Assembly: GCF_030345705.1 (NCBI RefSeq)
Contig: NZ_JAUASW010000002.1
Location: forward strand, 1 to 64,000
Origin: Pelomonas sp. SE-A7
GTDB lineage: Bacteria > Pseudomonadota > Gammaproteobacteria > Burkholderiales > Burkholderiaceae_C
DNA length: 64,000 nt
Direction of reading: 5' to 3'
Shown here one piece after another: positions 35,173 to 43,870 of this stretch (the first letter of the stretch is position 1; each line of letters starts with the position of its first letter). Both the position numbers and the translations under genes were made by a program. Under the pieces are notes generated by a model. The model ran no database searches, had not been told where the DNA came from, and worked only from the letters and a program-made list of their open reading frames with translations.

Positions 35173-36060
35173 TCAGTTGTCACGCTCCACGACCTTGTCG
35201 GCCAGTTGGGCCAGCCGGCTGGTATCGGCCAGACCGCTGGCGGCCAGGGCGGCATGGGCCTGGTCACGCAGCGTCTGCGCATAGCCACGGGCCTGTTCCA
35301 GGCCCAGCACCGACACATAGGTCGGCTTGTTGGCGTCCTGGTCTTTGCCCGCCGTCTTGCCCAGCACCTCGGAGGCCTGGGTCACGTCCAGAATGTCATC
35401 CACCACCTGGAAGGCCAGGCCTATGGCGGCCCCATAGTCGGCCAGGGCATCCCAGGCGCGCTGGTCCAGCTTGCCGCAGGCCGCGCCCATCAGCACGCTG
35501 GCCTGCAAGAGTACGCCGGTCTTGCGCCTGTGCATATCGCACAGCGCAGCTTCGTCGAGCTGGCGGCCGACGCTGGCCAGGTCGATGGCTTGCCCGCCGG
35601 CCATGCCCGCGTGACCAGCGGAGCGTGCGAGCAGTGCACATAGACGTGCCTGCAGAGCCGGCTCGACGCCGTCGTCGGGCGTCAGCACCTCGAAGGCCAG
35701 GGCCTGCATGGCGTCGCCAGCCAACATGGCCTGCGCTTCACCGAAAGCCACGTGGACAGTGGGCTTGCCGCGGCGCATCACGTCGTCGTCCATGCAAGGC
35801 ATGTCGTCATGGACCAGGGAATAGGCGTGGATCAACTCCACCGAGCAGGCTGCGCGCAGGGCCGCTTCGTTGCAACCACCGGCGGCCTCGCAGGCGGCCA
35901 GCACGAGCAGCGGGCGCAGGCGCTTGCCGCCACCCAGCACGGCATAGCGCATGGCTTCGCCCAGGCCAGCAGGCGAATCCTCGGGCACCCAGCGCTCCAG
36001 GGCCGCTTCCACGCGGTCCAGCGCATGCAGCGCCCAGGCATCAAATCGTGCGGCGTCCAC
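35173..36060 (-). CDS. ispA: farnesyl diphosphate synthase, polyprenyl synthetase family
   Basis: IspA joins IPP and DMAPP into geranyl and farnesyl diphosphate for quinone, undecaprenyl and carotenoid synthesis. The 295-aa protein carries the first Asp-rich motif DDMPCMD at 85-91, the second DDILD near 223 and GGGKRLRP at the N-terminus. The start is taken as GTG at 36060, 2 bp after the xseB stop; an in-frame ATG further upstream would run through xseB. Chain length as C15 is inferred from size and context. Confidence 0.93.
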   Translation of the reverse strand: MDAARFDAWALHALDRVEAALERWVPEDSPAGLGEAMRYAVLGGGKRLRPLLVLAACEAAGGCNEAALRAACSVELIHAYSLVHDDMPCMDDDVMRRGKPTVHVAFGEAQAMLAGDAMQALAFEVLTPDDGVEPALQARLCALLARSAGHAGMAGGQAIDLASVGRQLDEAALCDMHRRKTGVLLQASVLMGAACGKLDQRAWDALADYGAAIGLAFQVVDDILDVTQASEVLGKTAGKDQDANKPTYVSVLGLEQARGYAQTLRDQAHAALAASGLADTSRLAQLADKVVERDN

Positions 36061-36062
36061 GG

Positions 36063-36332
36063 TCAGGCATCCTCCCAGAGCTTCAGTTCGCCGGCGTCGA
36101 GCAGCTTGACCTGCTGCTCCACCGCCACCAGACGCTCCCGGCAAAAGCCCAGCAATTCGGCGCCGCGCCGATAGTTGTCGAGCAGTTGATCCAAGGGGAG
36201 CTGGCCACCCTCCATGGCCGACACCAGCTGTTCCAGTTCGGCCAGGGCCGACTCGTAACTGGCTGGAACAGGGCCGGCACCGCCGCGGACGGACCGGGCG
36301 GACTTGGTGGAGGATTCGGGCGCCTTGCTCAT
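36063..36332 (-). CDS. xseB: exodeoxyribonuclease VII small subunit
   Basis: XseB (89 aa) coats XseA to form the single-strand exonuclease VII. The helical core YESALAELEQLVSAMEGGQLPLDQLLDNYRRG, seen as SALAELEQLVSAMEGGQLPL then a YRRG turn, is diagnostic. An N-terminal basic extension of about 25 residues is longer than in E. coli. It heads the isoprenoid operon, the usual xseB-ispA-dxs order. A TACAAT hexamer (minus strand, 36353-36358) 20 nt upstream is a plausible -10. Confidence 0.93.
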   Translation of the reverse strand: MSKAPESSTKSARSVRGGAGPVPASYESALAELEQLVSAMEGGQLPLDQLLDNYRRGAELLGFCRERLVAVEQQVKLLDAGELKLWEDA

Positions 36333-36671
36333 TTCAATACGCGAAACGTGACATTGTAGTCAGCGCGCTGAGCGATTCCGGCGCCTCGTCCAGGAGGGTG
36401 GTTTCGGAACGCAACAGTTGACAGCAACCCGGCCTCCAGTGCAGACAGGCAACCCTCGCCGCCCCAAGGGCGGCCGCTTGGGTACAATCCCGCCCTCGCG
36501 CAAACCATTAGACGGCCGCCGGCCGTGCAGTGGCTGGCGCCTGTTTGGCATCCGGGCCCGGCGCAAGTCGGGCTTTGTACTTTTCTCATCAGCACAAACC
36601 CGGTGCAGCGCGGCGGAGGCCGCGACCGTGCCGGGGGGTTGACATTGGTTTCTTGGAGACCCCTTTGGATC
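36333..36671. other. long divergent intergenic region with structured leader of the Rieske gene
   Basis: No gene is seen in these 339 bp. On the minus strand TACAAT (36353-36358) may serve xseB. On the plus strand TACAAT at 36483-36488 is a plausible -10, which would give the Rieske gene a 5' leader of about 175 nt. A hairpin GCCGCCC/GGGCGGC lies at 36458-36474, and further GC-rich dyads follow. No known riboswitch is recognised. Confidence 0.5.
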
Positions 36672-37784
36672 ATGTCCGACCTGAGCCTCACCGTCTCGGC
36701 GCTTGAACGCAGCAAGACCCAGCTGCCCGTCACTTCCTATTTCGACGAGGCCCTGTTCCGCAAGGAGCAGGCGCTGCTGTTCCAACCGGGTCCTCGCTAC
36801 CTCGGGCACGCGCTGGCGATTCCCGAGGTGGGCGACTACTACGCCCTGCCCCAGGAAGGCGAAGGCCGCGCCCTGGTGCGGACGCCGACCGGCATCGAGC
36901 TGATCTCCAACGTCTGCCGCCACCGCCAGGCGGTCATGCTCAAGGGCCGGGGCAACACGCGCAGCAACATCGTCTGCCCGCTGCACCGCTGGACCTACGA
37001 CCTCAAGGGTCAGCTGGTCGGGGCCCCGCATTTCGAGCAGGACCCCTGCCTGAACCTGAATCGCTACCCGCTGCGCGAATGGAACGGCCTGCTGTTCGAG
37101 GACAACGGTCATGAGGTCGCCACCAACCTGGCCCGCATGGGCCCGACGGCCGAACTGGACTTCTCGGGCTATGTACTCGACTCGGTCAAGGTCCACGAGT
37201 GCGACTACAACTGGAAGACCTTCATCGAGGTCTATCTCGAGGACTACCACGTGGGCCCCTTCCACCCGGGCCTGGGGCAGTTCGTCACCTGCGAGGACCT
37301 GGCCTGGGAATTCGGCGAGCACCATTCGGTGCAGACCGTGGGCATCCACAAGGCGCTGGAGAAGCCGGGTTCGGACACCTACAGCAGATGGCACGAGCAG
37401 GTGCTGGCCTTCCGCGGCGGCGAGCCGCCCAAGCAGGGCGCGATCTGGCTGACCTACTACCCGCACATCATGGTCGAGTGGTATCCGCATGTGCTAGTGG
37501 TCTCTACGCTGTTCCCCAAGGGGCCGCAGAAGACCACCAACATCGTCGAGTTCTACTACCCGGAGGAGATCCACGCCTTCGAGCGCGACTTCGTCGAAGC
37601 CCACCAGGCCGCCTACATGGAGACCTGCGTCGAGGATGACGAGATCGCGATCCGCATGGACGCCGGCCGCAAGGCCCTGATGGAGCGCGGGGACAACGAG
37701 ATCGGCCCCTACCAGAGCCCGATGGAAGACGGCATGCAGCACTTCCACGAGTGGTACCGCCGGCTGATGGACCAGCCCGCCTGA
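36672..37784 (+). CDS. Rieske non-haem iron oxygenase, ring-hydroxylating alpha-subunit type
   Basis: This 370-aa oxygenase has an N-terminal Rieske [2Fe-2S] domain (Cys82-His84 in CRHRQ, Cys102-His105 in CPLHRWTYD) and a catalytic domain. The mononuclear iron site is EDYHVGPFH (His193, His198). All ligands are present. No ferredoxin or reductase gene is adjacent. It stands divergent to the xseB-ispA-dxs isoprenoid operon, an arrangement I recall as conserved in Burkholderiales. The substrate is unknown; an isoprenoid or hydrophobic ring compound is only a guess. The start is preceded by GGAG at 36655-36658, a rather long 13 nt away. Confidence 0.85.
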   Translation: MSDLSLTVSALERSKTQLPVTSYFDEALFRKEQALLFQPGPRYLGHALAIPEVGDYYALPQEGEGRALVRTPTGIELISNVCRHRQAVMLKGRGNTRSNIVCPLHRWTYDLKGQLVGAPHFEQDPCLNLNRYPLREWNGLLFEDNGHEVATNLARMGPTAELDFSGYVLDSVKVHECDYNWKTFIEVYLEDYHVGPFHPGLGQFVTCEDLAWEFGEHHSVQTVGIHKALEKPGSDTYSRWHEQVLAFRGGEPPKQGAIWLTYYPHIMVEWYPHVLVVSTLFPKGPQKTTNIVEFYYPEEIHAFERDFVEAHQAAYMETCVEDDEIAIRMDAGRKALMERGDNEIGPYQSPMEDGMQHFHEWYRRLMDQPA

Positions 37785-37794
37785 TCCCGCGAAA

Positions 37795-37820
37795 GAAGGC
37801 CGCCCCCCGAGGTGGCCTTC
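37795..37820 (+). terminator. hairpin terminator after the Rieske gene
   Basis: A 10-bp stem with one G-T pair (37795-37804 with 37811-37820) starts 10 nt after the stop. The following sequence has only a short T run, so termination may be partial. Confidence 0.6.
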
Positions 37821-37836
37821 CGCTTTCTGGGCCATG

Positions 37837-37842
37837 CAGAAT
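37837..37842 (+). promoter_or_regulatory. candidate -10 (CAGAAT) for leaderless EamA gene
   Basis: CAGAAT is 6 nt before the ATG at 37849. It favours that start over the ATG at 37834. Confidence 0.35.
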
Positions 37843-37848
37843 GCGCGC

Positions 37849-38748
37849 ATGACCTCCTCGCTGCTGATGATCGCCGCCAGCTTCCTGTTCGCCACCATGA
37901 GCGTTTGCGTCAAGCTGGCGTCCTCCGACTACGGCGCCGGCGAGATCGTGATGTACCGCGGCCTGGTCGGCGTGGCGATGATCGCCTTGATGGCCAGGGT
38001 CCACGGGCTCAGCCTGCGCACCACGGTGCCGGCCATGCATTTCTGGCGCAGCCTGTCGGGCGTCTGCGCGCTGTCGCTGTGGTTCTATTCGATAGGCCAA
38101 CTGCCGCTGGCCACGGCCATGACCTTGAACTACATGTCCTCGGTCTGGATGGCGCTGTTCCTGATCGGCGGTGCCGTGCTGCTGGGCACCAACAAGGTCG
38201 ACTCGCGCCTGGTCGCGGCCGTGCTGCTGGGTTTCGTCGGCGTAGCCCTGGTGCTGCGGCCGACCATAGACCAGCAACAGGCCTGGCACGGCATCGCAGG
38301 CCTGCTGTCCGGCATGCTCTCGGCCCTGGCCTATCTGCAGATCACGGCCCTGGGCCGGGCGGGCGAGCCGGAATACCGCATCGTCTTCTACTTCTCGGTC
38401 GGCGGCGTGATCGCCGGCGCCCTGGTCAGCCTGTCCGGCATCGTCGGGCCGACCCGTTTCCATTCGCACAGTCCCAAGGGCCTGGCCCTGCTACTGGCCG
38501 TGGGCCTGCTGGCCACCGTGGCGCAGTTGATGATGACCCGCGCCTATGGCCGCGGAAAGACCCTGGTCAATGCCAGCCTGCAGTACCTGGGCATCGTGTT
38601 CTCCAGCCTCTACGGCGTCTGGCTGTTCAACGAACTGCTGCACTGGACCGCCGTGCTGGGCATAGTCCTGATCGTCGGCGCCGGCCTGGCCGCCACGCTG
38701 CTGCGCAGCCGCGTCGAATCCTCTCCTCATGCCGTGAGCGAATCCTGA
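37849..38748 (+). CDS. EamA-family DMT-superfamily transporter
   Basis: This is a ten-helix inner-membrane permease (299 aa) with two EamA halves. The N-terminus MTSSLLMIAASFLFATMSVCVKLAS begins directly with helix 1. The second half ends with the helix LGIVLIVGAGLAATLL. Substrate is unknown; the family exports metabolites and amino acids. Its stop overlaps the sseA start by one base (TGATG), so the two are coupled. A possible link between the transporter and sulfur metabolism is speculative. Confidence 0.9.
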   Translation: MTSSLLMIAASFLFATMSVCVKLASSDYGAGEIVMYRGLVGVAMIALMARVHGLSLRTTVPAMHFWRSLSGVCALSLWFYSIGQLPLATAMTLNYMSSVWMALFLIGGAVLLGTNKVDSRLVAAVLLGFVGVALVLRPTIDQQQAWHGIAGLLSGMLSALAYLQITALGRAGEPEYRIVFYFSVGGVIAGALVSLSGIVGPTRFHSHSPKGLALLLAVGLLATVAQLMMTRAYGRGKTLVNASLQYLGIVFSSLYGVWLFNELLHWTAVLGIVLIVGAGLAATLLRSRVESSPHAVSES

Positions 38749-39602
38749 TGAGCCATCCTGTCTACCGCACCCTGATCTCGGCCGCCGAGCTGCTGCAACT
38801 CGAGAAGCAGCACCAGTCCCTGCTGATCGTCGACTGCAGCTTCGAGCTGGCCGACACCGCCGCCGGCGAACGCGGCTGGCGCGAACGCCATCTGCCGGGC
38901 GCGCACTACCTGCACCTGGACCGCGACACCTGCGCCCCCATGACCGGCCTGAACGGCCGCCATCCGCTGCCGGATCGCGAATGGTTCGCCGAACGCATGC
39001 GCGCCCTGGGCCTGAAGGCCGAGACCCAGGTCGTGGCCTACGACAACCAGGGCAGCCCCTATGCCGCCCACCTGTGGTGGATGCTCCGCTGGCTGGGCCA
39101 TGAAGCCGTGGCCGTGCTCGATGGCGGCCTGGCCGCCTGGTCTGCCGCCGGTGGACCGCTCAGCAGCCATGAGCCGCCGGCGCCGCAAGCCAGCAGCTTC
39201 GCGGCCGTCAGCTCGCTCTCGCCGACCATTTCGGCCGAAGCGCTGCAGGCAAGACTTGGCACCCTGAGGCTGATCGACGCCCGGGCCGGCGAACGCTTCC
39301 GCGGCGAGGTCGAGCCGCTGGACAAGCAGGCCGGCCACATCCCCGGCGCCAGCAACCGCTTCTTCAAGGACAACCTGGCCGCGGACGGCCGCTTCAAGCC
39401 GGCCGCGCAGCTGCGCGCCGAGATCGAGCCGCTGCTGGCGCCGCATGGCGCCGAGGCCACGGTCCACTACTGCGGCTCCGGCGTCACCGCCTGCATCAAT
39501 CTGCTGGCCATGGAACATGCCGGGCTGGCCGGCTCCACGCTCTATCCAGGCTCCTGGAGCGAATGGTCGGCCGACCCGCGCCGACCCATCGCCCGCGGTT
39601 GA
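38748..39602 (+). CDS. sseA: 3-mercaptopyruvate/thiosulfate sulfurtransferase
   Basis: This 284-aa enzyme has two rhodanese domains. The first ends GHEAVAVLDGGLAAW and is inactive. The second carries the catalytic loop CGSGVTA near residue 240, the SseA type that prefers mercaptopyruvate over thiosulfate. It transfers sulfane sulfur to cyanide or thiols in the cytoplasm. The start follows directly on the transporter stop; the frame extends upstream, but only through the transporter gene. Confidence 0.93.
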   Translation: MSHPVYRTLISAAELLQLEKQHQSLLIVDCSFELADTAAGERGWRERHLPGAHYLHLDRDTCAPMTGLNGRHPLPDREWFAERMRALGLKAETQVVAYDNQGSPYAAHLWWMLRWLGHEAVAVLDGGLAAWSAAGGPLSSHEPPAPQASSFAAVSSLSPTISAEALQARLGTLRLIDARAGERFRGEVEPLDKQAGHIPGASNRFFKDNLAADGRFKPAAQLRAEIEPLLAPHGAEATVHYCGSGVTACINLLAMEHAGLAGSTLYPGSWSEWSADPRRPIARG

Positions 39603-39609
39603 ATCAGCG

Positions 39610-41466
39610 TCACAGACGCGCCTTCAGATAGGCCAGGCCGGCCTCCAGCACTTCGTCTCGCCCTTCGCGCAAGGCTTGCACGGTACGGACCTTCAGGACC
39701 GTGGGCTGGATGCCGACGCCGATCAGCCGGCTGCCGTCATGCTGCGTGACTTCCAGTCCGGTGAAGGTGATAGAGCCCGCAGACGTGCTGCCCTCGCGCA
39801 GCAAGCGCATGCTGGTGATGTCGCCGTTGATGCCCATGGTTGGCTCGCCGATGATGGCAATGCCGGCGCTCTGGACATAGCCCAGCACATGCTCGTTCTG
39901 GCTGATGCAGTACGGGCTGGAAAGTGCCACGACCGGCGCCGTCACACGCGGCGATGCCGGCTCTATCTCCTGAGGGACGCGGGTCTTGACGACCACCGGC
40001 CCCGGCGCAACCGGCCGGTGTTCGAACATGGGCAGCGATTGCAGAGGCCGGGACGCTAGCCGCGCCAGCACGGACCACCAGGCGTCCCAGCTGACCGGAT
40101 AGCCGCGCAGGTCCAGTACCACGGCACGGGCCTGCTCCATCGCAGCCAGCGCAGCCGGGAGATTCTGCGGATCCAGCGTCACCAGGTTGATCACCACCAG
40201 GCCGTCGGCACGTTTTTCAATCATCGGCCGGCCTGCCGCCACGCTGTACAGCGCATGAACGCTGGTTGGCGTGGTGGCGATGCTGGAAACCAGTTGCTCG
40301 CGGCGCGCGCCCTTGGCGTCTGCCAGCTGCAGCCGGTATTGCCTGGCATCGGCAGAGCGCAAGAAGCGCTGGGCCAGCAGGCGGCTTCGGGTCCGGTGCT
40401 CGCTGCTGGTGGATTCCGCCAACATCGGGCGCAGCAGTTCATCAACGGCGACCCCATCGACGGACAGTAGTTCATCGCCCACCTGCACGCCCAGCCCGGA
40501 AGCCAGAACCTGGACGATCAAGGTGCGTCCCTCGACACTTTGGGCCACGAAGGGCGCCATCTGGTTGAACTGCTCCAGCGTTGAGCGCAGCACCACATGG
40601 TTGTCCTGCAGCTTGCTGAGGCTGAGCCGCAGCTGCCGCGCTGCATTGGCAGCTGCCTTGTCCGCGCCAACCTGCGGATCGCAGGCGGCAAGCATTTGCG
40701 GCAGCTCGGCACTCCAGCCCGGCTTGATGGTGTCGTGATAGGGCCAGAAATTGCGGATCACCGTCCAGACCCGTCCCATCTCGGCCAGGCACACGGCGGG
40801 CTCGCCGAACTGTCGTGCGCCGCGCCATTGGCTGACCGAGAAGGCGCTGCTCTTCGGCAGGCTGACGCCTCCTTCGCTGCGCTGTACCAGGGGCTGCATG
40901 ACCTCGATGCCCTGCACCGTGTAGCGCAGTTGCGCGGCAGTCGGCAGCCCGGGCGCGGCGCCCAAGGCCGAAGCCGACAGCGTGACCCGCTCGCGGTGAT
41001 ACGCGGCCATGTCGGCGCTGCCCGAAGCGTCCTCGGTGTAGCCGTTCTGAACCCAGGCCAGCAAGCTGGCTTGCGCTGGCGCTTCGTAGGAGGCGCCAGG
41101 TTCGTTGAAGCGCACGGAAGGCGCGACATTGGCGAACAACTCGCGCAGCAGGGCCAGGTACTCGGCGTCACCGGCCACCCGCGAGACCCTCAGCATCGCG
41201 TACTGATAGAAATCCTGCCAATCGGTCGCGGCAACGCCGTCGCTGGGATGGAAGTACTGAACATTGCCAGCGACTTCAATCAGACCGGCCATGCGCGCCA
41301 GATCCATGCGCCCAAACGAACCGGGCGCAGGCAGCGTGGTCGATACCGGCGGCAGAGGCACCTCCGGCGTCAGGGAACCCGTGCCGCCGCCACCGCCCCC
41401 GCCACAGGATCCAAGCAACAGCAGCAGCCATGCAGCGGCCATGCGAGCCGGTCGCAGTCTCCTCAT
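39610..41466 (-). CDS. S41-like (C-terminal-processing type) peptidase, lipoprotein
   Basis: The 618-aa protein has a lipobox LLGSC (Cys21) followed by a poly-Gly spacer, a common form in this group of bacteria. A PDZ-like segment (GLGVQVGDELLSVDGVAVDE) precedes the S41 core. That core has VVLDLRGYP, a probable Ser nucleophile in CISQNEH and a final GSRLIGVGIQPTV, the normal closing motif. The large N-terminal region (about 40-300) is unlike standard tail-specific proteases. A catalytic Lys is not obvious by eye. A probable outer-membrane lipoprotein of unknown substrate. GAGGG precedes the start. Confidence 0.78.
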   Translation of the reverse strand: MRRLRPARMAAAWLLLLLGSCGGGGGGGTGSLTPEVPLPPVSTTLPAPGSFGRMDLARMAGLIEVAGNVQYFHPSDGVAATDWQDFYQYAMLRVSRVAGDAEYLALLRELFANVAPSVRFNEPGASYEAPAQASLLAWVQNGYTEDASGSADMAAYHRERVTLSASALGAAPGLPTAAQLRYTVQGIEVMQPLVQRSEGGVSLPKSSAFSVSQWRGARQFGEPAVCLAEMGRVWTVIRNFWPYHDTIKPGWSAELPQMLAACDPQVGADKAAANAARQLRLSLSKLQDNHVVLRSTLEQFNQMAPFVAQSVEGRTLIVQVLASGLGVQVGDELLSVDGVAVDELLRPMLAESTSSEHRTRSRLLAQRFLRSADARQYRLQLADAKGARREQLVSSIATTPTSVHALYSVAAGRPMIEKRADGLVVINLVTLDPQNLPAALAAMEQARAVVLDLRGYPVSWDAWWSVLARLASRPLQSLPMFEHRPVAPGPVVVKTRVPQEIEPASPRVTAPVVALSSPYCISQNEHVLGYVQSAGIAIIGEPTMGINGDITSMRLLREGSTSAGSITFTGLEVTQHDGSRLIGVGIQPTVLKVRTVQALREGRDEVLEAGLAYLKARL

Positions 41467-41478
41467 ATCACCCTCACT

Positions 41479-41532
41479 CGATCAGTTATTTTGTGCCGCG
41501 ATGCTCATGCCGACACTGATCGATGACCATCG
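41479..41532. promoter_or_regulatory. palindromic elements between the S41 lipoprotein and uspA genes
   Basis: CGATCAGT (41479-41486) is repeated inverted as ACTGATCG (41515-41522). A second palindrome, CGATG-AC-CATCG, lies at 41521-41532. They sit in the 171-bp divergent gap and look like a regulator-binding region. The regulator is unknown. Confidence 0.35.
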
Positions 41533-41637
41533 GGGCTTCCACCATGGGCTCGGTCAGGCCTCGACTTGACGTGTCGCAAGACAAGCCGATGATCGGCACT
41601 GGAAGATAGTCACAGTCGACGCACAAGGAGGTCCGCC

Positions 41638-42072
41638 ATGTTCAAGCGCATCCTGGTCCCCACCGACGGTTCCGACATCACCAGCAAGGCCATAGACACG
41701 GCCATCGCCCTGGCCCGTGTCCACGGCGCCAAGCTCTACACGATCAGCGTCAAGGAGCCCTTCCCCTACAGCGCGGTGTCAGAGATGCAGCCCACGCCGC
41801 CCCAGGAGTTCTTCGATGCGCAGGAGCGCATCGCCAGCTCAAGGGTCAAGGCCGTGCTGCAGGCGGCCGAGACGGCCGGCGTGGCCTGCGAGGGTCATAC
41901 GGTCGAGGCCCTGCATCCCTGGGAGGCCATCATCGAACATGCCCAGCTGCAGAACGTCGACCTGCTGGTGATGGCCTCGCATGGCCGGCGCGGGGTCCAG
42001 GCCCTGCTGCTGGGCAGCGAAACCCAGAAGGTGCTGACCCACTGCAAGACGCCGGTGCTGATCGTTCGCTGA
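41638..42072 (+). CDS. universal stress protein, UspA family
   Basis: This 144-aa cytoplasmic protein has the adenine-nucleotide-binding Usp fold. The start FKRILVPTDGSDIT and the late ATP loop GRRGVQALLLGSET (G-x2-G-x9-G-S/T) are both intact, so ATP binding is expected. Usp proteins accumulate under starvation and membrane stress. A textbook Shine-Dalgarno AAGGAGGT (41625-41632) precedes the ATG, the strongest in the window, suggesting high expression. Confidence 0.93.
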   Translation: MFKRILVPTDGSDITSKAIDTAIALARVHGAKLYTISVKEPFPYSAVSEMQPTPPQEFFDAQERIASSRVKAVLQAAETAGVACEGHTVEALHPWEAIIEHAQLQNVDLLVMASHGRRGVQALLLGSETQKVLTHCKTPVLIVR

Positions 42073-42074
42073 GC

Positions 42075-42854
42075 CTAGTGGCCGCTGCTGATTCGGACGA
42101 CTACGGTGACCAGGGCCAGCCCCGCGGCCAGCCAGGCCAGCTGCGCAGCCGTGTCGCGCCAGGGCAGGCGACGCTGCAACTGCGGAATCAGGTCGGCCAC
42201 GGCCACGTAGATGAAGCTGCTGCTCGCCGCTACCAGCAGGAAGGGGAACATCGCCTCCCAGGGGCCGACGACGAAGTAGCCCAGCACGCCGCCGGCCACC
42301 GCGGCAAGACCTGACACGGCGTTGTAGAACAGCGCCTTGCCCCGCGAGAAACCGGCATTCAGCAGCACGATGTAGTCGCCCACCTCCTGCGGAATCTCGT
42401 GGGCGATGATGGCCAGCGAGGTGGCCAGGCCCAGGTGGGTGTCGGCCAGGAAGGCGGCGGCGATGATGATGCCGTCGCAGAAGTTGTGGATGCTGTCGCC
42501 CACCAGCACCGAGAGCCCGCCCCGGCCGGCCTGCTCGGCATCGAAATGATGGTGGTGGTGGTGGCCGTCGCCCTCGTGGTGATGGGTGTGGCGGTACAGC
42601 TCGGCCTTCTCCAGCAGGAAGAAGAACAGCAACCCGGCCAGCAGGGTCAGGAACAGCGCATGCGGGCTGGCGCCCGGCCGTTCGAAGGCCTCGGGCAGCA
42701 CATGCAGCAGGGCGGTGCCGAGCAGCACACCGGTGGACAGGCTGACCAGCTGCTTCACCACCTTGCCCAGCAGGCTCACCGTCAGGCTGGCCGCGATCAC
42801 GACGGACAGGAGGCCGCCGATCAGGGTTGCGAGCACGATGTAGAGCAGGGTCAT
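42075..42854 (-). CDS. ZIP-family divalent metal transporter
   Basis: This 259-aa inner-membrane permease takes up zinc, iron or related ions. Seven to eight helices are visible. A His-rich cytoplasmic loop (residues about 89-104) and the metal-binding helix pair HNFCDG (123-128) and HEIPQE (152-157) define the family. The start MTLLYIVLAT begins helix 1 directly; an in-frame ATG 12 codons upstream is less likely. The gene converges on uspA with a 2-bp gap. Confidence 0.92.
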   Translation of the reverse strand: MTLLYIVLATLIGGLLSVVIAASLTVSLLGKVVKQLVSLSTGVLLGTALLHVLPEAFERPGASPHALFLTLLAGLLFFFLLEKAELYRHTHHHEGDGHHHHHHFDAEQAGRGGLSVLVGDSIHNFCDGIIIAAAFLADTHLGLATSLAIIAHEIPQEVGDYIVLLNAGFSRGKALFYNAVSGLAAVAGGVLGYFVVGPWEAMFPFLLVAASSSFIYVAVADLIPQLQRRLPWRDTAAQLAWLAAGLALVTVVVRISSGH

Positions 42855-42935
42855 GGGTGCAGGAGGGAGCGGTGCAAATTCAAAGCGCACCGGGCGGTGC
42901 GCTGGGCAGCCATTGTCTCAGAGCCTTGCAAGCCC

Positions 42936-43784
42936 TCAGACGCCCTTGGCCTTGAACCAGGCCAGGCATCGCTGCCAGCCATCGCGGGCGTCGGCCTCGC
43001 GGTAGCTGGGCCGGTAGTCGGCATGGAAGGCGTGGGGCGCGTCCGGGTAGACCTGGACCTCGCTACGCCGGGCCGCATCGCTGCCCTGCTTCAGGGTCTC
43101 CCTCATGCGCTCGACATGGACCTGCGGAATGCCCTCATCCTTGCCGCCGTACAGGCCCAGCACCGGCGCCTTCAGCTCGGGCGGCAGATCGACCGGGTGG
43201 CGGGGATAGACCGTGTTGCGCTCGCCATCCAGCCGGCCATACCAGGCCACGGCCGCCTTCAGCCTGGCCTGGTGGGCCGCATACAGCCAACTGATGCGCC
43301 CGCCCCAGCAGAAGCCGGTGATGGCGACGCGCTCCAGGTCGCCGCCGTTGGCCCCAGCCCAGGCCAGGCAGGCGTCCAGGTCGCCCATCACCTGGGCATC
43401 CGGCGTCTTGGCGACGATCTCGGCGATCAGCTTGGCGATCTCGCCGTACTCGCTGGGATCGCCGGCCCGCACGAACAGCTCGGGTGCAATGGCCAGATAG
43501 CCCAGGCGGGCGAAGCGCCGCGCCACGTCGGCGATGTGCTCGTGCACGCCAAAGATCTCGCTCACCACCAGCACCACCGGCAGCTTGCCCTTGGCCTGGA
43601 CCGGCGCGGCCCGGTAGGCCGGCAGCTTGAAGCTGTCACCCACGGCAATGCTCACTTCACCGACCGTGAGGCCGTCGGAAGACGTCTTGATCGTCTGGGC
43701 CGTCACCGGCAGCACGGCCGCGGCAAAGCCGCTGCCCAGGCTGGCCCGGATGAAGTCGCGGCGGCTGGATTCGGAAGCTGGCAT
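42936..43784 (-). CDS. dienelactone hydrolase family protein, Tat-exported
   Basis: This 282-aa alpha/beta hydrolase belongs to the carboxymethylenebutenolidase family. A Tat signal (SRRDFI at 7-12, then a hydrophobic stretch ending VTAQ) predicts export, unlike classical cytoplasmic ClcD. The triad is visible: Cys159 in GFCWGGR, an Asp in GGKDEG and a His in DAPHAFH, with the activating Glu76 in SEIFGVHEH. It is not in an aromatic degradation operon, so the substrate is open. Confidence 0.88.
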   Translation of the reverse strand: MPASESSRRDFIRASLGSGFAAAVLPVTAQTIKTSSDGLTVGEVSIAVGDSFKLPAYRAAPVQAKGKLPVVLVVSEIFGVHEHIADVARRFARLGYLAIAPELFVRAGDPSEYGEIAKLIAEIVAKTPDAQVMGDLDACLAWAGANGGDLERVAITGFCWGGRISWLYAAHQARLKAAVAWYGRLDGERNTVYPRHPVDLPPELKAPVLGLYGGKDEGIPQVHVERMRETLKQGSDAARRSEVQVYPDAPHAFHADYRPSYREADARDGWQRCLAWFKAKGV

Positions 43785-43856
43785 TCGAAGCACTCCTGCG
43801 CAAAGCTGCGCGGATTCTAGGGAGCCCTGCGGCCCGGAACCGTCATCGATTGCCCC

Positions 43857-43862
43857 GACAAT
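43857..43862 (+). promoter_or_regulatory. candidate -10 (GACAAT) for leaderless ppx
   Basis: GACAAT is 8 nt before the ATG at 43871. It argues for that start rather than the in-frame TTG at 43850. Confidence 0.35.
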
Positions 43863-43870
43863 CGCGGCCC

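Noticed and set aside
36333..36671. tRNA or known riboswitch in the xseB-Rieske gap
   Set aside because: No cloverleaf or T-loop pattern fits and no conserved riboswitch core was recognised; only hairpins and promoter-like hexamers remain.
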